The position numbers and the translations under genes were made by a program. From Anisus vortex (lineage: Eukaryota; Mollusca; Gastropoda; Planorbidae): a stretch of 64,000 bases of DNA. The DNA lies in the NCBI GenBank assembly GCA_949126835.1, contig OX421494.1, positions 56,920,358 through 56,984,357 of the forward strand, written 5' to 3'. Below the pieces are notes generated by a model. It had not been told where the DNA came from. It worked only from the letters and a program-made list of their open reading frames with translations, and did not search any database. Positions 12,601-27,600 of the stretch are shown here, piece by piece; the stretch's first letter is position 1, and the number at the start of each line of letters is the position of its first letter.

Positions 12601-15600
12601 TCCTTAAATAGCAAATCTACAGAAATGCAACTTTACAGCAAGTGGTTTTAATATCTAGCTGGATTTTTATTTATGATATATTTCTATGATACTTATTGGA
12701 GTAAATATTGTAGACACATGGTTATACTGTCCAAGGCTACTATGATACTAATAAGTAGATATAGAAAAAGGCTCACATTGACAGTTGTTGGTCCACAAGA
12801 AAGATGATAACAGATGACAGGACTAAACTTGTTGACACCATTTACTTGTAGCACTAGATCAGCTTCCTCTATACAGTTTGGGCTGCCACCATCTTTAGCG
12901 TACACAGGAAACCTTAAAGTCTGGCTGTTGTCTATCACACGCAGCAACACAACATCTCCACTGGCTGTCACGTTGATATATTGTCTTGACTCTGAAATCA
13001 ACACGGAGTAGTTTTAATATCAGTATGCACTCATGCATAGTCTCATGATGGTGGCTATTTACACTGGCTGTGATGGCTGAAATACTGTTATGGTATGTTA
13101 TTGCTATTTCAATGGATAACGCAAAGAGTTAAATGATATTTGGTCTGATTTCAGGCATTTAGCAAAAGTTTTTCTTGTCAGGCATATTGTGGCCTTACAT
13201 TTTCTGCCTGATGTCCCTGACACATATTGTAAAAAATGTGTTTTGATGAGAGAATAAAATTTGTTTCTCACCTGTACTGTTAGTAAAAAAGGTCACCAGG
13301 CTATTAGCCTCATCATCATCATCCGTAGCGATAAGGTGCCCAATCTTGCTACCCGGCTGATTGTTCTCTGACACTGCCATATATAATGAGCTTGAGTTCC
13401 ACACTGGGCAGTGGTCGTTGGCGTCCGTTACGCTTATGGTTACATTTACGAAACTGCAGCCCCTTTGCTCAGGAAGTTCCACATCGCAGGCAGAAACGTT
13501 CAGCCATTGATTCTTCTGAACTTTTCTGTCCAAGTTCCCCATGACCAGAATTGAACCTAGTCAGTTCAAGAAACATCAGCTTATTAAGAAACAGCATCTT
13601 AAAAATGGGTTCTTACTCTAAAATAATTACTAAACTTTCCACGAAGTAAAGTAATCCATCAGACAAATTGATACATAGGTCAGTGAAGCAACATTCACCA
13701 GTTTGTGGCCACGACATACTAGGTGGTTGTGTGGCCAGCACTATGCACAGCCGCCTTTTTTTTACCCCAACTAAGGTAGACTCAGGGACACCCTCGAGAC
13801 CCAGGAAAAAAATCCTAGCCTGCATAAGGATTCGAACCTAGGACCTTCGGTAGGCCAGTCGAACCTGCTTCCACTTGGCCACCTTTCCCCATAAACTTTC
13901 CACAAAACTTACCCAAAATGTAAAAAAAATTAACAAACCAATATAAACTTGTATGTAATTAAGTGTGAAATATAGCATTATACTAATTCTATAAAGCAGG
14001 AAGAAGATAGAAAGTCTGTATTCTTAGAGTGAGTATTTACAAGTGTGTGTGGTCTAGATAACTTGTATTACAATGGGGATTGGATACAATCCTTTCATCT
14101 GCTAGAGACAGTTCTTTCCTTGATAACCTTTCATCATGGTTAGTGTTTTGTTCTTTGTTATACGCAATACTACGTGTATATGTTTGAACATTTTAATACT
14201 GGGAAAACTGTTCTGCTAGTCACTTCATCTAATTCCTTACCGCCAAGGGGATTTATTCCAAACAAAAATGATCCTTTCAGATAGTACAGAGTTGTTCCCC
14301 TGTCCTTATCTTTGGCTCTCACAGTACCAATGACTGTGTCTATTGGTGTTTTCTCCGCCACGCTGAAGTCGTATGAGGAATTTTCAAATTCTGGTTTCTC
14401 ATCATTCACATCTAAGATAGTCACTGTAACGTTGACAGTGGAACTTCTACCTTTACCAAATTGATCAGCTGCTACAATCTGCACAAACATAAACATTAGA
14501 CAAAATTTTCAGAAATAATTTTCTCATTTACTGTACTCTGCACTTCAAAGGCATAAAAAAGACATTAGTCAATAATTATAGGAAAAATATAACTTGAAAC
14601 GTTTTCATTCATGTTATAGAAAATATCAGTAGTTTACACAATCTTTAGTAGGCTAATAGAGGAAAACTTTTATTTTTTCACTATTGACTTTAAATGGTCA
14701 TTGTTGTATAACATTTTGATACAACTTACAATTGAAAGTCTAATAGAATGACCATAGTGCAGAGTGTTTAGTAGGAGACAAAGGATTGGATGATTCCTTA
14801 TGGAACAGGATGTTATAAAAGATAATAGTAAAATGCCATTTTGGGACAATTTTGGTACATAATGCTTGCGTAGCAAATTTCATATGTTTTGTTTTCATTG
14901 TAAGTTCATATTAGACTAAAGGGTTGCATGTCCACTTGCTCTTTCTTTCTCTGACTTTACATTAGGTTCCTTTTAGATGTATGGCAGGGGGCGGACTACT
15001 GGAGAGGGATAATATCCTTGTCTTTTTAAAAAGTAATATTTGAAACTAAGACCTACAGAGCCAAGCCACTTAACAAAGAGTAGATAAACTTACTTGTAAG
15101 ACATAAGAGTCTTTAGTTTCTCTGTCCAAGAGAGTTCCATTGAGATTTACACACAGCCTGCCAGTAGATTTATCCACACTGAAGTAGTTCAATGTGTCGT
15201 CTGGCTTTAAAGAGAAGACAACTCCAGCAGTTCCGTTTTCACCATCGTCAGGATCTGTTACAAACATTGGTGGGCTCTGAGACAAACCAAGTGTAATCAT
15301 GTTACAGGTTAAATGATCTAGGGGGAATGTCACTGATCTAGAAGGCAGCATAATGAATTGATAAGGAAGAAACCCACAGTTATAAAAACTACTTGACCCA
15401 CTTACCAACTGAAGGCATGTGTTACTTGTAGCAGTTTCCAGCACTTCCCCAGCATAGCTGCTAGCAGAAAATGCAGGCGAGTTGTCATTCATGTCAAGAA
15501 CCTTCACCAGCACTGTGCAGGTACTGGAGCCATGCTGTAAGAATATAATGTAAGCAATATATTGGTTTTATCAGTGTATGCAAGTAAACACCACGAGATT

Positions 15601-18600
15601 TAGTAGTTCCCCAAGGCAAGTTTAGACAATGGGGTCTACTTTTTAGTTGTTGGTATTATATTTCGAACAGGGTTAGATTTTATTTAGAATGATTCTAAAT
15701 TTAATTCACCCTACTCCTCCAAGATCAATTCTATTTCTCCACAATCATCTCCACATCTCCAATGATTACCTCCACTTGTTACTGTGAAATACATCTCCAC
15801 AATAATGTCTACTATTCTACAATCACAAATTCTCAACAACCACCTTTACTTTCTTCCACTTCTCCAAAATCCCTCTACTTCCCAACACAGATCACATCTC
15901 CATCATCACCTCTAAAAGTCCCTTCAGTGTTGCTGAAATAGTCCTGAAACTTACAAACACTAAATTATTTCAAAGACTTACATTATGGTCTTCCAAGTCA
16001 AATGCTGTGATAATCAGCTGTACTGTAGCTGTTCCTTTTTTTATTAGATCCTCTCTGTCCAAATCACGAATCGTTCTTAACCATTCCTGGGTTTCAAATT
16101 TCTCAACTTTAAAATTTAGCTTTAAATGCATTGTTGAAAAATTACAAACGGACACTAATTCAAATGAGGAATCATAAATAAACAGCCGGAAGGGACTAAT
16201 TATTTATTCTACCAGAAAATATCTTACACATGTATTTGTTTAATATGTTTGAAAAAAGAAGGTTCTTTTATCAAGTGTGTGGTCTATTACAGGGTATGAA
16301 GTCAAGTTCAAAAAGTTTAAAGGGCCATTGGATATAAGGGCATTGTCTGTTTATTTAATGTTTGATAGAATTTGTGGCTATAATAATATGTATATACCAG
16401 CTACATTGCCCGGCGTTGCCCAGGTGAAAAAACAAACAGGACTGTATCAGATAACAAATTTATACACTACACTTAAAAGAAAGCTATAAATCTTATATTT
16501 AAATTTATTTTTTTTTACTTTCTAGGAAAGTAAATAAATATTGTAATCGGGTAAAAAAAGGCAAGTATTTTTATTTAACAAAATCTAAATTGCCTGTAGA
16601 TTTACAATGTATTTTGTTTTTAAAAGTTTGAAAAAAAAATTGTCGAAAAAAAAAAGGTATAGTCTAACTGGAGAATCGAACCCGGGTTGCGTGCATAGCA
16701 GTCCGCTACGTTTACCACTGAGCTATCGAAGACACATGTCCGATGTGAAAATTTTTTACACAGTAGGCCTATAGGCCTCTAGGGCTAGGCCTAAACAGGT
16801 CAGTGACACAAACTCACTTGATTTTAAATTGACCAATGGGGATCCTTATGGGGACAAACAGTCTCTTTTTAAAAATATATAGATAAGTATGTATATGTTA
16901 TTTTGTTCAATCGTGTTCTATAATATTTCATTGCTCAGTTGGTCACAGTTTTTGTCCTATTCTCATTTTTTTTTAAACACCTCTGTTGTGCAAGCAATCA
17001 ACTGAGACAATCTGAACTGTGGAGTGGCCCAACAGCATTTGTTGCCCAGCAGCAGTTGCTCAGTTGCTGTTGCCCAATTGCCTAACTAAAACCACTCTAC
17101 CACAATCACTGTACCATATGGTCTCCAGTTCTAGCCTCACGTTTTTATATTTCTAAATAAAGTATTATTGTAGACTAAACTGTATACACTACTTGGCTTT
17201 CATCCCACTACTCAAACATTTCACAATCTTCATTTACCTGATTGTCAGATAAAATCAGTTCAAAATCTTTGTTTTCATTTCCTGAGACAATAGAGTAACG
17301 AGTTTCAGCGTTGGTTCCGTTATCAGGATCAAATGCTTTTATTGCAATTTTTGTTCCATTACCATCTGGCCCTACAATAAAAAAACAACAACATAAAACT
17401 AAATATTTCATAATTGACAGAATAAACTTAGTTCTAAATCAGGTGGCTCTTGTAACAACATAAAACTAAATATTTCATAATTGACAGAATAAACTTAGTT
17501 CTAAATCAGGTGGCTCTTGTAACAACATAAAACTAAATATTTCATAATTGACAGAATAGACTTAGTTCTAAATCAGGTGGCTCTTGTAACAACATAAAAC
17601 AAAATATTTCATAATTGACAGAATAGATTTAGTTCTAAATCAGGTGGCTCGACTTGTAACAACATAAAACAAAATATTTCATAATTGACAGAATAGACTT
17701 AGTTCTAAATCAGGTGGCTCGACTTGTAACAACATAAAACAAAATATTTCATAATTGACAGAATAGACTTAGTTCTAAATCAGGTGGCTCTTGTAACAAC
17801 ATAAAACTAAATATTTCCTAATTGACAGAATAGACTTAGTTCTAAATCAGGTGGCTCTTGTAACAACATAAAACAAAATATTTCAGAAATGACAGAATAG
17901 ATTTAGTTCTAAATCAGGTGGCTCTTGTAACAACATAAAACTAAATATTTCATAATTGACAGAATAAACTTAGTTCTAAATCAGGTGGCTCTTGTAACAA
18001 CATAAAACTAAATATTTCATAATTGACAGAATAAACTTAGTTCTAAATCAGGTGGCTCTTGTAACAACATAAAACTAAATATTTCATAATTGACAGAATA
18101 GACTTAGCTCTAAATCAGGTGGCTCTTGTAACAACATAAAACTAAATATTTCATAATTGACAGAATAAACTTAGTTCTAAATCAGGTGGCTCTTGTAACA
18201 ACATAAAACTAAATATTTCATAATTGACAGAATAGACTTAGTTCTAAATCAGGTGACTCTTGCTAGTTAGGGTATGGAAAAAAATATTGAACAAAAAACA
18301 GCCAAATCTTATAACTTCATATTGTATATGGCCTACTGTATCTTATATGTTACAGACACACCTTCTATAAATAAGTATATTGCGTCTTACGCTCATCCGT
18401 GGTCTGAATCTAGTCCTGTAATTTTTATTAGTGTTTTAAATGAAGTTATAACTGATAAGTATTACTGGTTTTCCTGGTTTGTTTAGGCAACGGCATTCCA
18501 TGCCTGAATGCCACTCGGGAAGAAAGAGTACTTATATAAATTTGTTCTCACATAAGGGACAGGATCTAAGATAAGTGTTGTTTTTTTCCTTAGGTATATC

Positions 18601-21600
18601 TGAGCATTGCTATAGATCAGGGGTCGGGAACCTTTTTGTCTGAGATAGCCATGGACACCACATACTTTGAAAAGTAATTCTGTGAGAGCCATACATTATG
18701 TTTAAAACTGAAAATTCCAATAAATTTCCCTTTATATTACAATGAATGCAGGGTTGCTATTATTCTGTCTTTTAGGTCAGCAGAGTTTCTCTCCTTTACC
18801 ACTTCTGATGCAGAGCTGCAGTAGACTTTAGCTCATTTGTAGAATGAAAGATTGATATGTAATTTAAATGTAGATCAAAGGAGTCTAAAGAATTATTTTG
18901 TTTATAATGGAACATTTGTCTGCGAGCCAGATGCAGACATCAATAGAGCCACATCTGGCTCGCGAGCCATAGGTTCCCGACCCCTGCTATGGATTGTGAT
19001 TGAGTTGTAGATGCCTTATACACAAATATCAATTTTATGTAATTGATAGATGTATAAAATATTGCAGAACTTTATGTCTATTATACACATGAAATATTGA
19101 AAGTTCCGTTAAAATAGTCGTATTTAACCAAGTTGTACATTTAATCTTTCCCAACATGATTTTGTTCTTTTGTTTCTTTAATTCTAATTTCTTGTGAGGA
19201 ATGAGATCTTTGGCATCTGAGACATGTACAGGCTCAAAATGTTAAACCCAGTAGCCAAGACATGTACAGGCTCAAAATGTTAAAACCAGTAGCCAAGACA
19301 TGTACAGGCTCAAAATGTTAAACCCAGTAGCCAAGACATGTACAGGCTCCCAATGTTAAACCCAGTAGCCAAGACATGTACAGGCTCCCAATGTTAAACC
19401 CAGTAGCCAAGACATGTACAGGCTCAAAATGTTAATCCCAGTAGCCAAGACATGTACAGGCTCAAAATGTTAAACCCAGAAGCCAAGACATGTACAGGCT
19501 CAAAATGTTAAACACAGTAGCCAAGACATGTACAGGCTCAAAATGTTAAACCCAGTAGCCAAGACATGTACAGGCTCAAAATGTTAAACCCAGTAGCCAA
19601 GACATGTACAGGCTCAAAATGTTAAACCCAGTAGCCAAGACATGTACAGGCTCAAAATGTTAAACCCAGTAGCCAAGACATGTACAGGCTCAAAATGTTA
19701 AACCCAGTAGCCAAGACATGTACAGGCTCAAAATATTAAACCCAGTAGCCAAGACATGTACAGGCTCAAAATGTTAAACCCAGTAGCCAAGACATGTACA
19801 GGCTCAAAATGTTAAACCCAGTAGCCAAGACATGTAGGCCTACAGGCTCAAAATGTAGGATCGAACCCACTAGCCAAGGCAAGAATAGACATAATAGAAA
19901 CTGGCTGTGGAGGTTGGACTCAATAGATTTACTTGTTCAGCTCACAACGACTCTTAAAAAAGCATAGACTATAATAAACATGGACCGCTTGCTTTAGTAT
20001 TTCTGCTATATGATGACTTGAAACACTGATTTTCGGAATTCCCGATTCTAAATAAAGTAATTGCTATACAGGAAATAAAGTTATTGATATACAAGTTCTG
20101 TTTTATTTAATCTCTATGATTTTCTCAATGAAAAATTAAAATTGAACGCTGTACAGAGCGGAAACATTTATAGATCAGTGGTGTGTGCGCACGGAAAAAG
20201 AACATAAGCTCTAAAAATAGAGCAGGCGGTCCATCTTATTATAGTCAATGAAAGAGGATTAATAGGCCTACAAGTATTCATGTTAAAGTAGAAAAAAATG
20301 CGATTTAATAAAACAGACCTTGTATGACAATTACTTTATTTAGAATCGGGAATTGCAAAAAAAAGAAGATAATAGCATAAAAAACTAAAGCAAGCGGTCC
20401 ATGTATATTATAGTCTATGATACAACCAGTGGAGTACCGAGTGCTGGTGTCACCCGGTGCGGTAAACTTTGGGTGTCACTGGTATTAGTTTTAGACCATC
20501 TGTCTAGTGTCAGCACATTGGTCTTAAGTGTTGGGGCTGTTCCTTGTCTACCCATCAATGATGGATACATGACAACAGCTGGGGAAAGTAAAGGTTTGCT
20601 TGGCATTGGGCTTGTCACAAATTCTCCTTGTATGCTATGGTTACTGATCTATAAAAAGAAGAGATAGCGCCTCCATAATAAATGTGTATGTGCAAATTGA
20701 AGCCAGAATTGATTACACTATTCACTTATCCATATATAGCAGGGGTCGGGAACCTATGGCTCGCAAGCCAGATGTGGCTCTATTGATGGCTGCATCTGGC
20801 TCGCAGACAAATGTTCGATTATATAAAAAAATGTTTCTTTAGACTCCGTCGATCTACATATTAATTGCATACAAATATTTCATTCTAGAAATGAGCTAAA
20901 GTCTACTGCAGCTCAGCATCAGAAGAATTCAGAGTATTTATTGTACTTTTAGTGTTGAAATTACACAAAATGCACACATTTACTTAAATTTTGTGTTTTA
21001 AACATAATGTATGGCTCTCACAGAATAACTTTACAAAATATGTGGTGTCCATGGCTCTCTCAGACAAAAAGGTTCCCGACCCCGGATTTTTAGGAATAAA
21101 CCACCTATAATTAGAACAACTAATGTATTTACAAGTCAGTGTTTAGGAACTCTAATTTTATAGATAAGTGAAAGTCACATGCAAGCCTATTGATTTTGGC
21201 ATCAACAATATAGTTTCCAGGCCCAATCCATTTTTTTTAATACATCATTGGGCTATGGTTAATGCTAAAAAATGTGAATAAAACTTCAGTTGCATACAGA
21301 TGAGGCCTGAGTGGACTGTAACTATATGCCAGGCAATAATCAACATTTAATTGCCCCAAATTGTGCAAGTGTGTTAATGCTGACTGAATATCTCAAATAT
21401 ACTATCTCAAAGTTCATGAAATACCAAAGTTTATTTCCATATAATAGATATTATTCTTCTTATAAGTTTACAGACGTTCCTTCTAAATAGAAGATTATTA
21501 CGTCCACTAGGCCCAAAACTCCTGCAGGGCGACAGGGATCTGTCGGTGGCAGGGATAGAACCTGCGACCTGGTAGTTGGTTTTTGGTTGACAGGCTGGTG

Positions 21601-24600
21601 AACTAACTGCTGGGCCAGCCGGCTTCTCATATATACTACATATATCTACATATATACATAGTAAACAATGCTCTCCCCTATGTTGTTCAAATGACTTCTT
21701 TTTTTTTTCTACTTTTGTTAAATTTTTATTTATAAAATAAAAGTTTTTTGATAATTTATTGTAGATCTAAATTATGTGTTTTAATTGATACCTTAAAGTT
21801 ATTAAGCCAATTTAAAGTGAAAGTTGAATTGAATTTACTTAGGCTATATGTAACACTGAGCCCTGAAAATTTAAAAAAAAAAAAAACCAGATGATCTTTA
21901 AAAACCCAGAAAAATTTTAAATAGATGAGCAGAGTAGCAATAAGAGAAAACATCATCTAGTACTTGAGTGCTTAGTCAGATACCAACAATAAGACAAACA
22001 CAGATTATACACACAGTTACACTTAAAATGAACATTTTAAAAACTATTGTTAAAATAGCATTTTAAAAAGAACAAACTCACACTGACAAAATAAACAATA
22101 AAAAATTTTTGTTCATTCAAGATATTTTATTTCTTCTGAGTAAATGTATACAATTATAAATGCAAATTATCAACAAGGCAGTAAACAAGGACATGTATAT
22201 AAACTGGGTATCAAAAGAAGTATTTCGATAGTGAATAGTTAATGTTTACATGATTTAAAAAAAACATTGTATAAAAAGTTTAATGAACAATATTTGATGT
22301 AGGCAGATATTAAAGCATACAAGGTCAATATGAAAAGTTAGGTTTTAGGGTTTACTTGTATTGTAAATATATATAATGATCATTAATACTTTTTTTTACT
22401 ACTTTATCTAAGCAAAAACACTCTAATATTTAATATTGTTCAATAATAATTTAATAATTTATTTGTAAAATTTTCAAAGAAACATCAACCAAAGATTCTG
22501 TACAAGGATAAGCTCTAAAGCCATAAAAGCATCAATATAAAAAAACTAACTACCAAATATATTAAATTGAAATGTATATGAACAATTAATTTAGTTCCAG
22601 AAACATGCAAGATTTCACAAACATCAAATAAAACTGACATATCAGTTTTATTGTAAAGGCTAGAATGTACAGAAAAAAAAAAAAGAGTTTTCACTTCCAT
22701 TCATTCATGTTAAAATCCAGATAATCTAAGAAGCTAAATAATGTATTTTATGGTTCAAGCATTTGTTGTTGTTTTACAGATTTGTGTAACAATAAAAAGT
22801 AAAGGTTTCATTCATAAATTCTCTGATTAGCATTTCAATGTATCAATATACACATTAACAGACATAAAAAGGCTTTTATAATGGAAGCATATTTATAAAT
22901 TGAGCAAATGATCCTTACAACAAACTGTGTTCATTGGTACATTAACAAGATGGATTTGAATGGAAACAAATGTGTTAATCAAAAAACTCCACAAAGATAT
23001 TTACAACCTTTGAGCTTGTAGATTTTGATATGTTACTCTATTAAACACTAAAAGGAAATATTTTGAATGAGTCAAATCTACCAGCAACACATGAAGAATT
23101 GAACAAGTTCCAATAACTTTCAGATATATTATTTGTGAACTTTATTTTAAAATGTGCCAACAGCAGTCAACGAAACTAGAGGCAATGCACACAGGAATGT
23201 TGTATGCTCTGTGATGGAGTTCTGACAACTATACTACAGGCAATGCACACAGGAATATTGTACGCTTAGTGATGGAGTTCTGACAACTATACTACAGGCA
23301 ATGCACACAGGAATGTTGTATGCTCTGTGAGGGAGTTCTGACCACAGAAATTGGTAAGCATTTTCAGTTCAAAGCCAGACCAGCCCAGGGAAAGGCAATG
23401 TTTGCCCTCAGAGTTGTGTGCCCCTGGCTCTGACGCTGCCCAGTCGAAGAAAGACAAAGGCTGGTCAGTGCCATGGTAGACCCAGCTGTCAAACTTCTCC
23501 TCATCGTGTCCACTAATTAGCACACTGGTGTCAAAGTTGATTTGAGTTTTCAGGAAATTCTGAACAAACCCGAGCACTCTGGGATTGTCAACTCTGGCCA
23601 GGTTCCCCCCCATTGCTTCACACATTTGAAAAGCCTTTATGGCAGGTGGCTTTGATTGGCTACAGTCTGAAACCTGAAAGAAAGGAAAAAAAACAATTCA
23701 AACATCACTTCTTGTCATTTATTTGTACAGCTTTTTTTCATGAATACAGGCAGTAAACTTAAGTCGTTTATAGGTTTCTGATATCTCCTTCTTTAGATGA
23801 TGCTTGTTTTTTAAAACTCATGTAGTCATCATGGACAGAAATATTTCTACCCAGGTGAAAACAACATTTATTGATTGTCAATGTTATCTGCTAAGGAAAC
23901 TATCTTTGCTATCCCAAAAGTCTGAAAGATGTAGTTATATTGTAATAAAATTTAATATTGCCTCAATATTGACATCCTGGCTAAATAGTTTTTTGTCCAA
24001 TTATAAAGTCTCAGCAAAATATAGAAATTTGCTGACCGGGCAAAGAAATCAGGGACCAAATAATCCTTATATTAATTGAAAAAATTATGAAAGAAATAAT
24101 GTACTAGCTAGACATTTTTTTTTAAATACATAGGCCTAAAGCACCATCTAAAACTAGTTACAATATTTCTAATTACAGCCATGGAATCATTTTTATTTGA
24201 TTATTTCTCTTCAGGCTGACAACAGATTTACTGTAAGGTATGGAAAAGGGGAAGGGGGCACGGTAGCCGAGCGGCAGCGCGTTCAACTGGCGAGCCGAAG
24301 GTCCCGGGTTCGATTCTTGGTGCAGGCTAGGATTATTTCCCGGGACTGGAGGGTGCCCCTGAGTCTACCCAGCTCTGATGGGTACCTGACCTTAGTTGGG
24401 GTAAAGTAAAGGTGGCTGTGCATAGTGCTGGCCACACAATCACCTAGTATGCCGTGGCCACAGAAACTGGTGAACGCTGCTTCATCGGACCTATGGATCA
24501 GTTCGATCCGACGGGTACTTTACTTTACTTTTTATGGAAAAGGGGGGGGGGGCACATTAACTCATTAGATTTTAAAAAAACACAGAAATAACTGGTGCAT

Positions 24601-27600
24601 CAACTAACTAAAGTAAACAAAAGAAATATCACTTCTGTCATACATGAGCAAAACAACACTTTCACAAAGCAGACTGAAACCGATTGCTGATGCTATAAAA
24701 GAAGAATTCTACATTTTCATTGGATGCTTACAAACAGGTTTGTGTGGCCAGCACAATACACAGGTGATTTAAAATTCCCTAACTGATGTTAGTTAGCCAT
24801 CAGAGCTCTTATATGTTACAGATACTCCCTCTATACTGGAGATGGGATGATTCCAGGAAAAACATCCAGGATTTAATCCTGTGATCATTAGAATGTGTTG
24901 TCCATACAACACCTTGGCCCACCAATATCATTAATCTTCACTTATTAATTTGCTTTATTTTCTCTGAATAGTTTTAGTTTAACTGCATACAGCAGCTGGT
25001 TCAAGTTTTATATTTTAGTTTTATGTACAACTAACAACTGACCTTGTACAAATAGAATCTCAAGTTTTCAAAGGGATCTGAGATAGAATAGAACATTTCC
25101 CTGTACATGGACGTCTCTTCCTTTAACTGTTCAGTGGCCACAGTGCATTGTCCATTCTGCAGAATGTTGGAGCTGAGGGTGGTGCTGAAGAACCTGTTCC
25201 CTAAGGTGTGCAGCTCTTGGACCAGTTCGGCAATGGACGCCTGGCCCTTTCTGACCACCTGGATGGCAGTGGTGAACCTTTCAGGCAGGTTATATATGTC
25301 CAGAGTGTTGGCCTCACATGTGTACACAGTGTCCGGTTGACTTGGGTAAATCCACATAAGTGCAATGTAAGAGTTCATCTCAACATCCTCGTACAATGAC
25401 TTGTAAACAAACCCGGACTCCAGGTCTACATATTTGGCTACTGTCAATGGGGTGAAGGTATTGGCACTAACAATTTCTGTAGATATTAAATCAGACAATG
25501 AAACATTTTTAAATGTTTCATAAACTTGAGAATACTTAAAAGTTGAAATGTTTTATTTATTTGTTGGAAACTTACAAAAAAATTTAAAAGATTTTAAGTC
25601 TATTTATATTATATTTTATTTAGATGTTGCTTTGATTTTTCTATTTCTTTAAAAGATTGGAAACTCATCAACCACAGTACTGGTGCTATTGAGCCCGATA
25701 GTTTTGGGACATAGTGCTTAACTACTGACCACAGTTCCTGACAGTGAATCCTGATCAGACATTTTTTTAAAACTTGGGACTGACAATTACAAGTCATCTA
25801 AGCACACATCTGTAACTGATGTTGGGTATAATACAATTAAGAACAACCAGGCATTATGCTGGCTTAAAAAATCCCATGGTAAAAATGAAACAACTGTACT
25901 TCACTAACCCATGCCCTTAAAATGGAATTCTACCATAATAAAATAAAAATGATACTTAGTAAGTAAAGTATCCTGTCAGACCAAATTGATCCATAGGGTT
26001 AGTGAAGCAGCGTTCACCAGTTTCTGTGGCCATAGCATACTAGGGGATTGTGTGTACAGCTCAACACCCAGCCACCTTTACAATTAGCCCAACTCAAGTC
26101 AGGTACCCATCAGAGCTGGGTAGATTCAGGGACACCCTTCAGTCCTGGGAACAAATCTTAGCCTTCACCAGGATTCGAACCCTTATGTATGCCAGCCGAA
26201 AGGGCTGCCGCTGAACCACATAAAAAAAATTATACTCAAGATCTTATAAGTTTGAATTAATTTTGAATTGGTTTCTTAGCTTTTTATGAATTATTCTTGA
26301 GAAAATAAATTGTACAAAAAAACTAAGATAAATTTCTAACCTCTGTTTGGTGAGCCAGCCGTAGATGAATACAGAACAAGTGAAGCCAAGTGTGACGTCT
26401 TTGTTGGTGGGTGGGAAAATGAACAATTAATGATCAGGTACTCGGTCTGGCCTACAATAATTTCACTGGGTGTTGCTGAGATTTTTAAGCCTCGATCTGA
26501 AATCAGGGATTTTCTGGAGAAACACTTTCATTCTGACCAGTTCTTGAATACAATTTCTTTTTACTGCTAAACTGTTCAATAGTTCAAATACATGGTTCAC
26601 CACCTTATACCTTTCACACGATTGGTTTAATTTGGAAAATTGGGGCAATGTTTTCATATAAACAGTCTTTCCATTGGTCTGTTGTAAGTAGTTCATATTG
26701 TACACAGTTCTAATTGATGCTGTCATCCCATTAAATTATCTATTCAACCTGCATTTTATTTTAAAGGCAGCTTTTATTGATATAAGCTTCAGTTTAACAT
26801 TTAACTACTGCTAAAATATAACACATTAAATAAAACTCACCGTGAGTATTTTTAACATACAAGAAAAAAAAAGACACAGCTATATCACAGTACAAGGTGA
26901 CAAGAGAGAAAACTGAGCATTTGTTTCATGACACTTAAAACTTTGTTTATGTCAGAATGAAGTCAAGGGGATAGATTGTAGAGGGTTCTTATCATGGCAG
27001 AAAATATAAGATAGAAACAGAATTAAAGGGTTGGCCATTCCGTGGATAGTTATAAGCCCTTTATCTTATCTTATATATTACAGACGCTCATTCTATAAAG
27101 AAGATTATTGCATCCTATGCTCATCCGTGGTTTGATTCAAGTCCTGCATTTTTTAAATTTTATCTTATACATTACAGAGTTTATTTGATTAAGATTACTT
27201 TACTATATTTTCATAACTATATTAAATGAAATACATTTTGTGTTGCATTAAAGAATTATGATTTATTACATGACATGTTAGGCTCACTGATATGACAAAC
27301 ATCATAAATTGTCTAGATCAGGGGGGTCAGCAACCTACGCCACGCGCAGAGCAATTTTCAATAGCACACAGAAAACCTTCAAAAGTCTATTCAAATATCT
27401 TCTACAAGAAATTGATTGCTGGAACAGAATGACTTTTAAAATGTATGCATGCTGATAGAATTAGAAATCCTACTTTGACACTTATTATCAAAAGGTTGCC
27501 GACCCCTGATCTAGATGATCTTCAATATATTTAAAGACATGTGTTTATGATTGCACTTTGAAAATCTTTAAAATACTATGATAATGTGATGTCACAAGTG

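Noticed and set aside
15070..15513. One continuous 147-codon cadherin ORF
   Set aside because: It is two exons (E20, E21) plus a 129-bp intron that happens to be open; cadherin homology stops at GTAAGT and resumes after CTCAG.
16672..16745. A functional tRNA gene on the minus strand
   Set aside because: A and B boxes are present but the acceptor stem pairs poorly, and the sequence is embedded in a dispersed element with a second copy at 62715-63190.
24254..24330. A functional tRNA gene on the plus strand
   Set aside because: It is the head of a SINE with at least six dispersed copies carrying the same 200-bp body.
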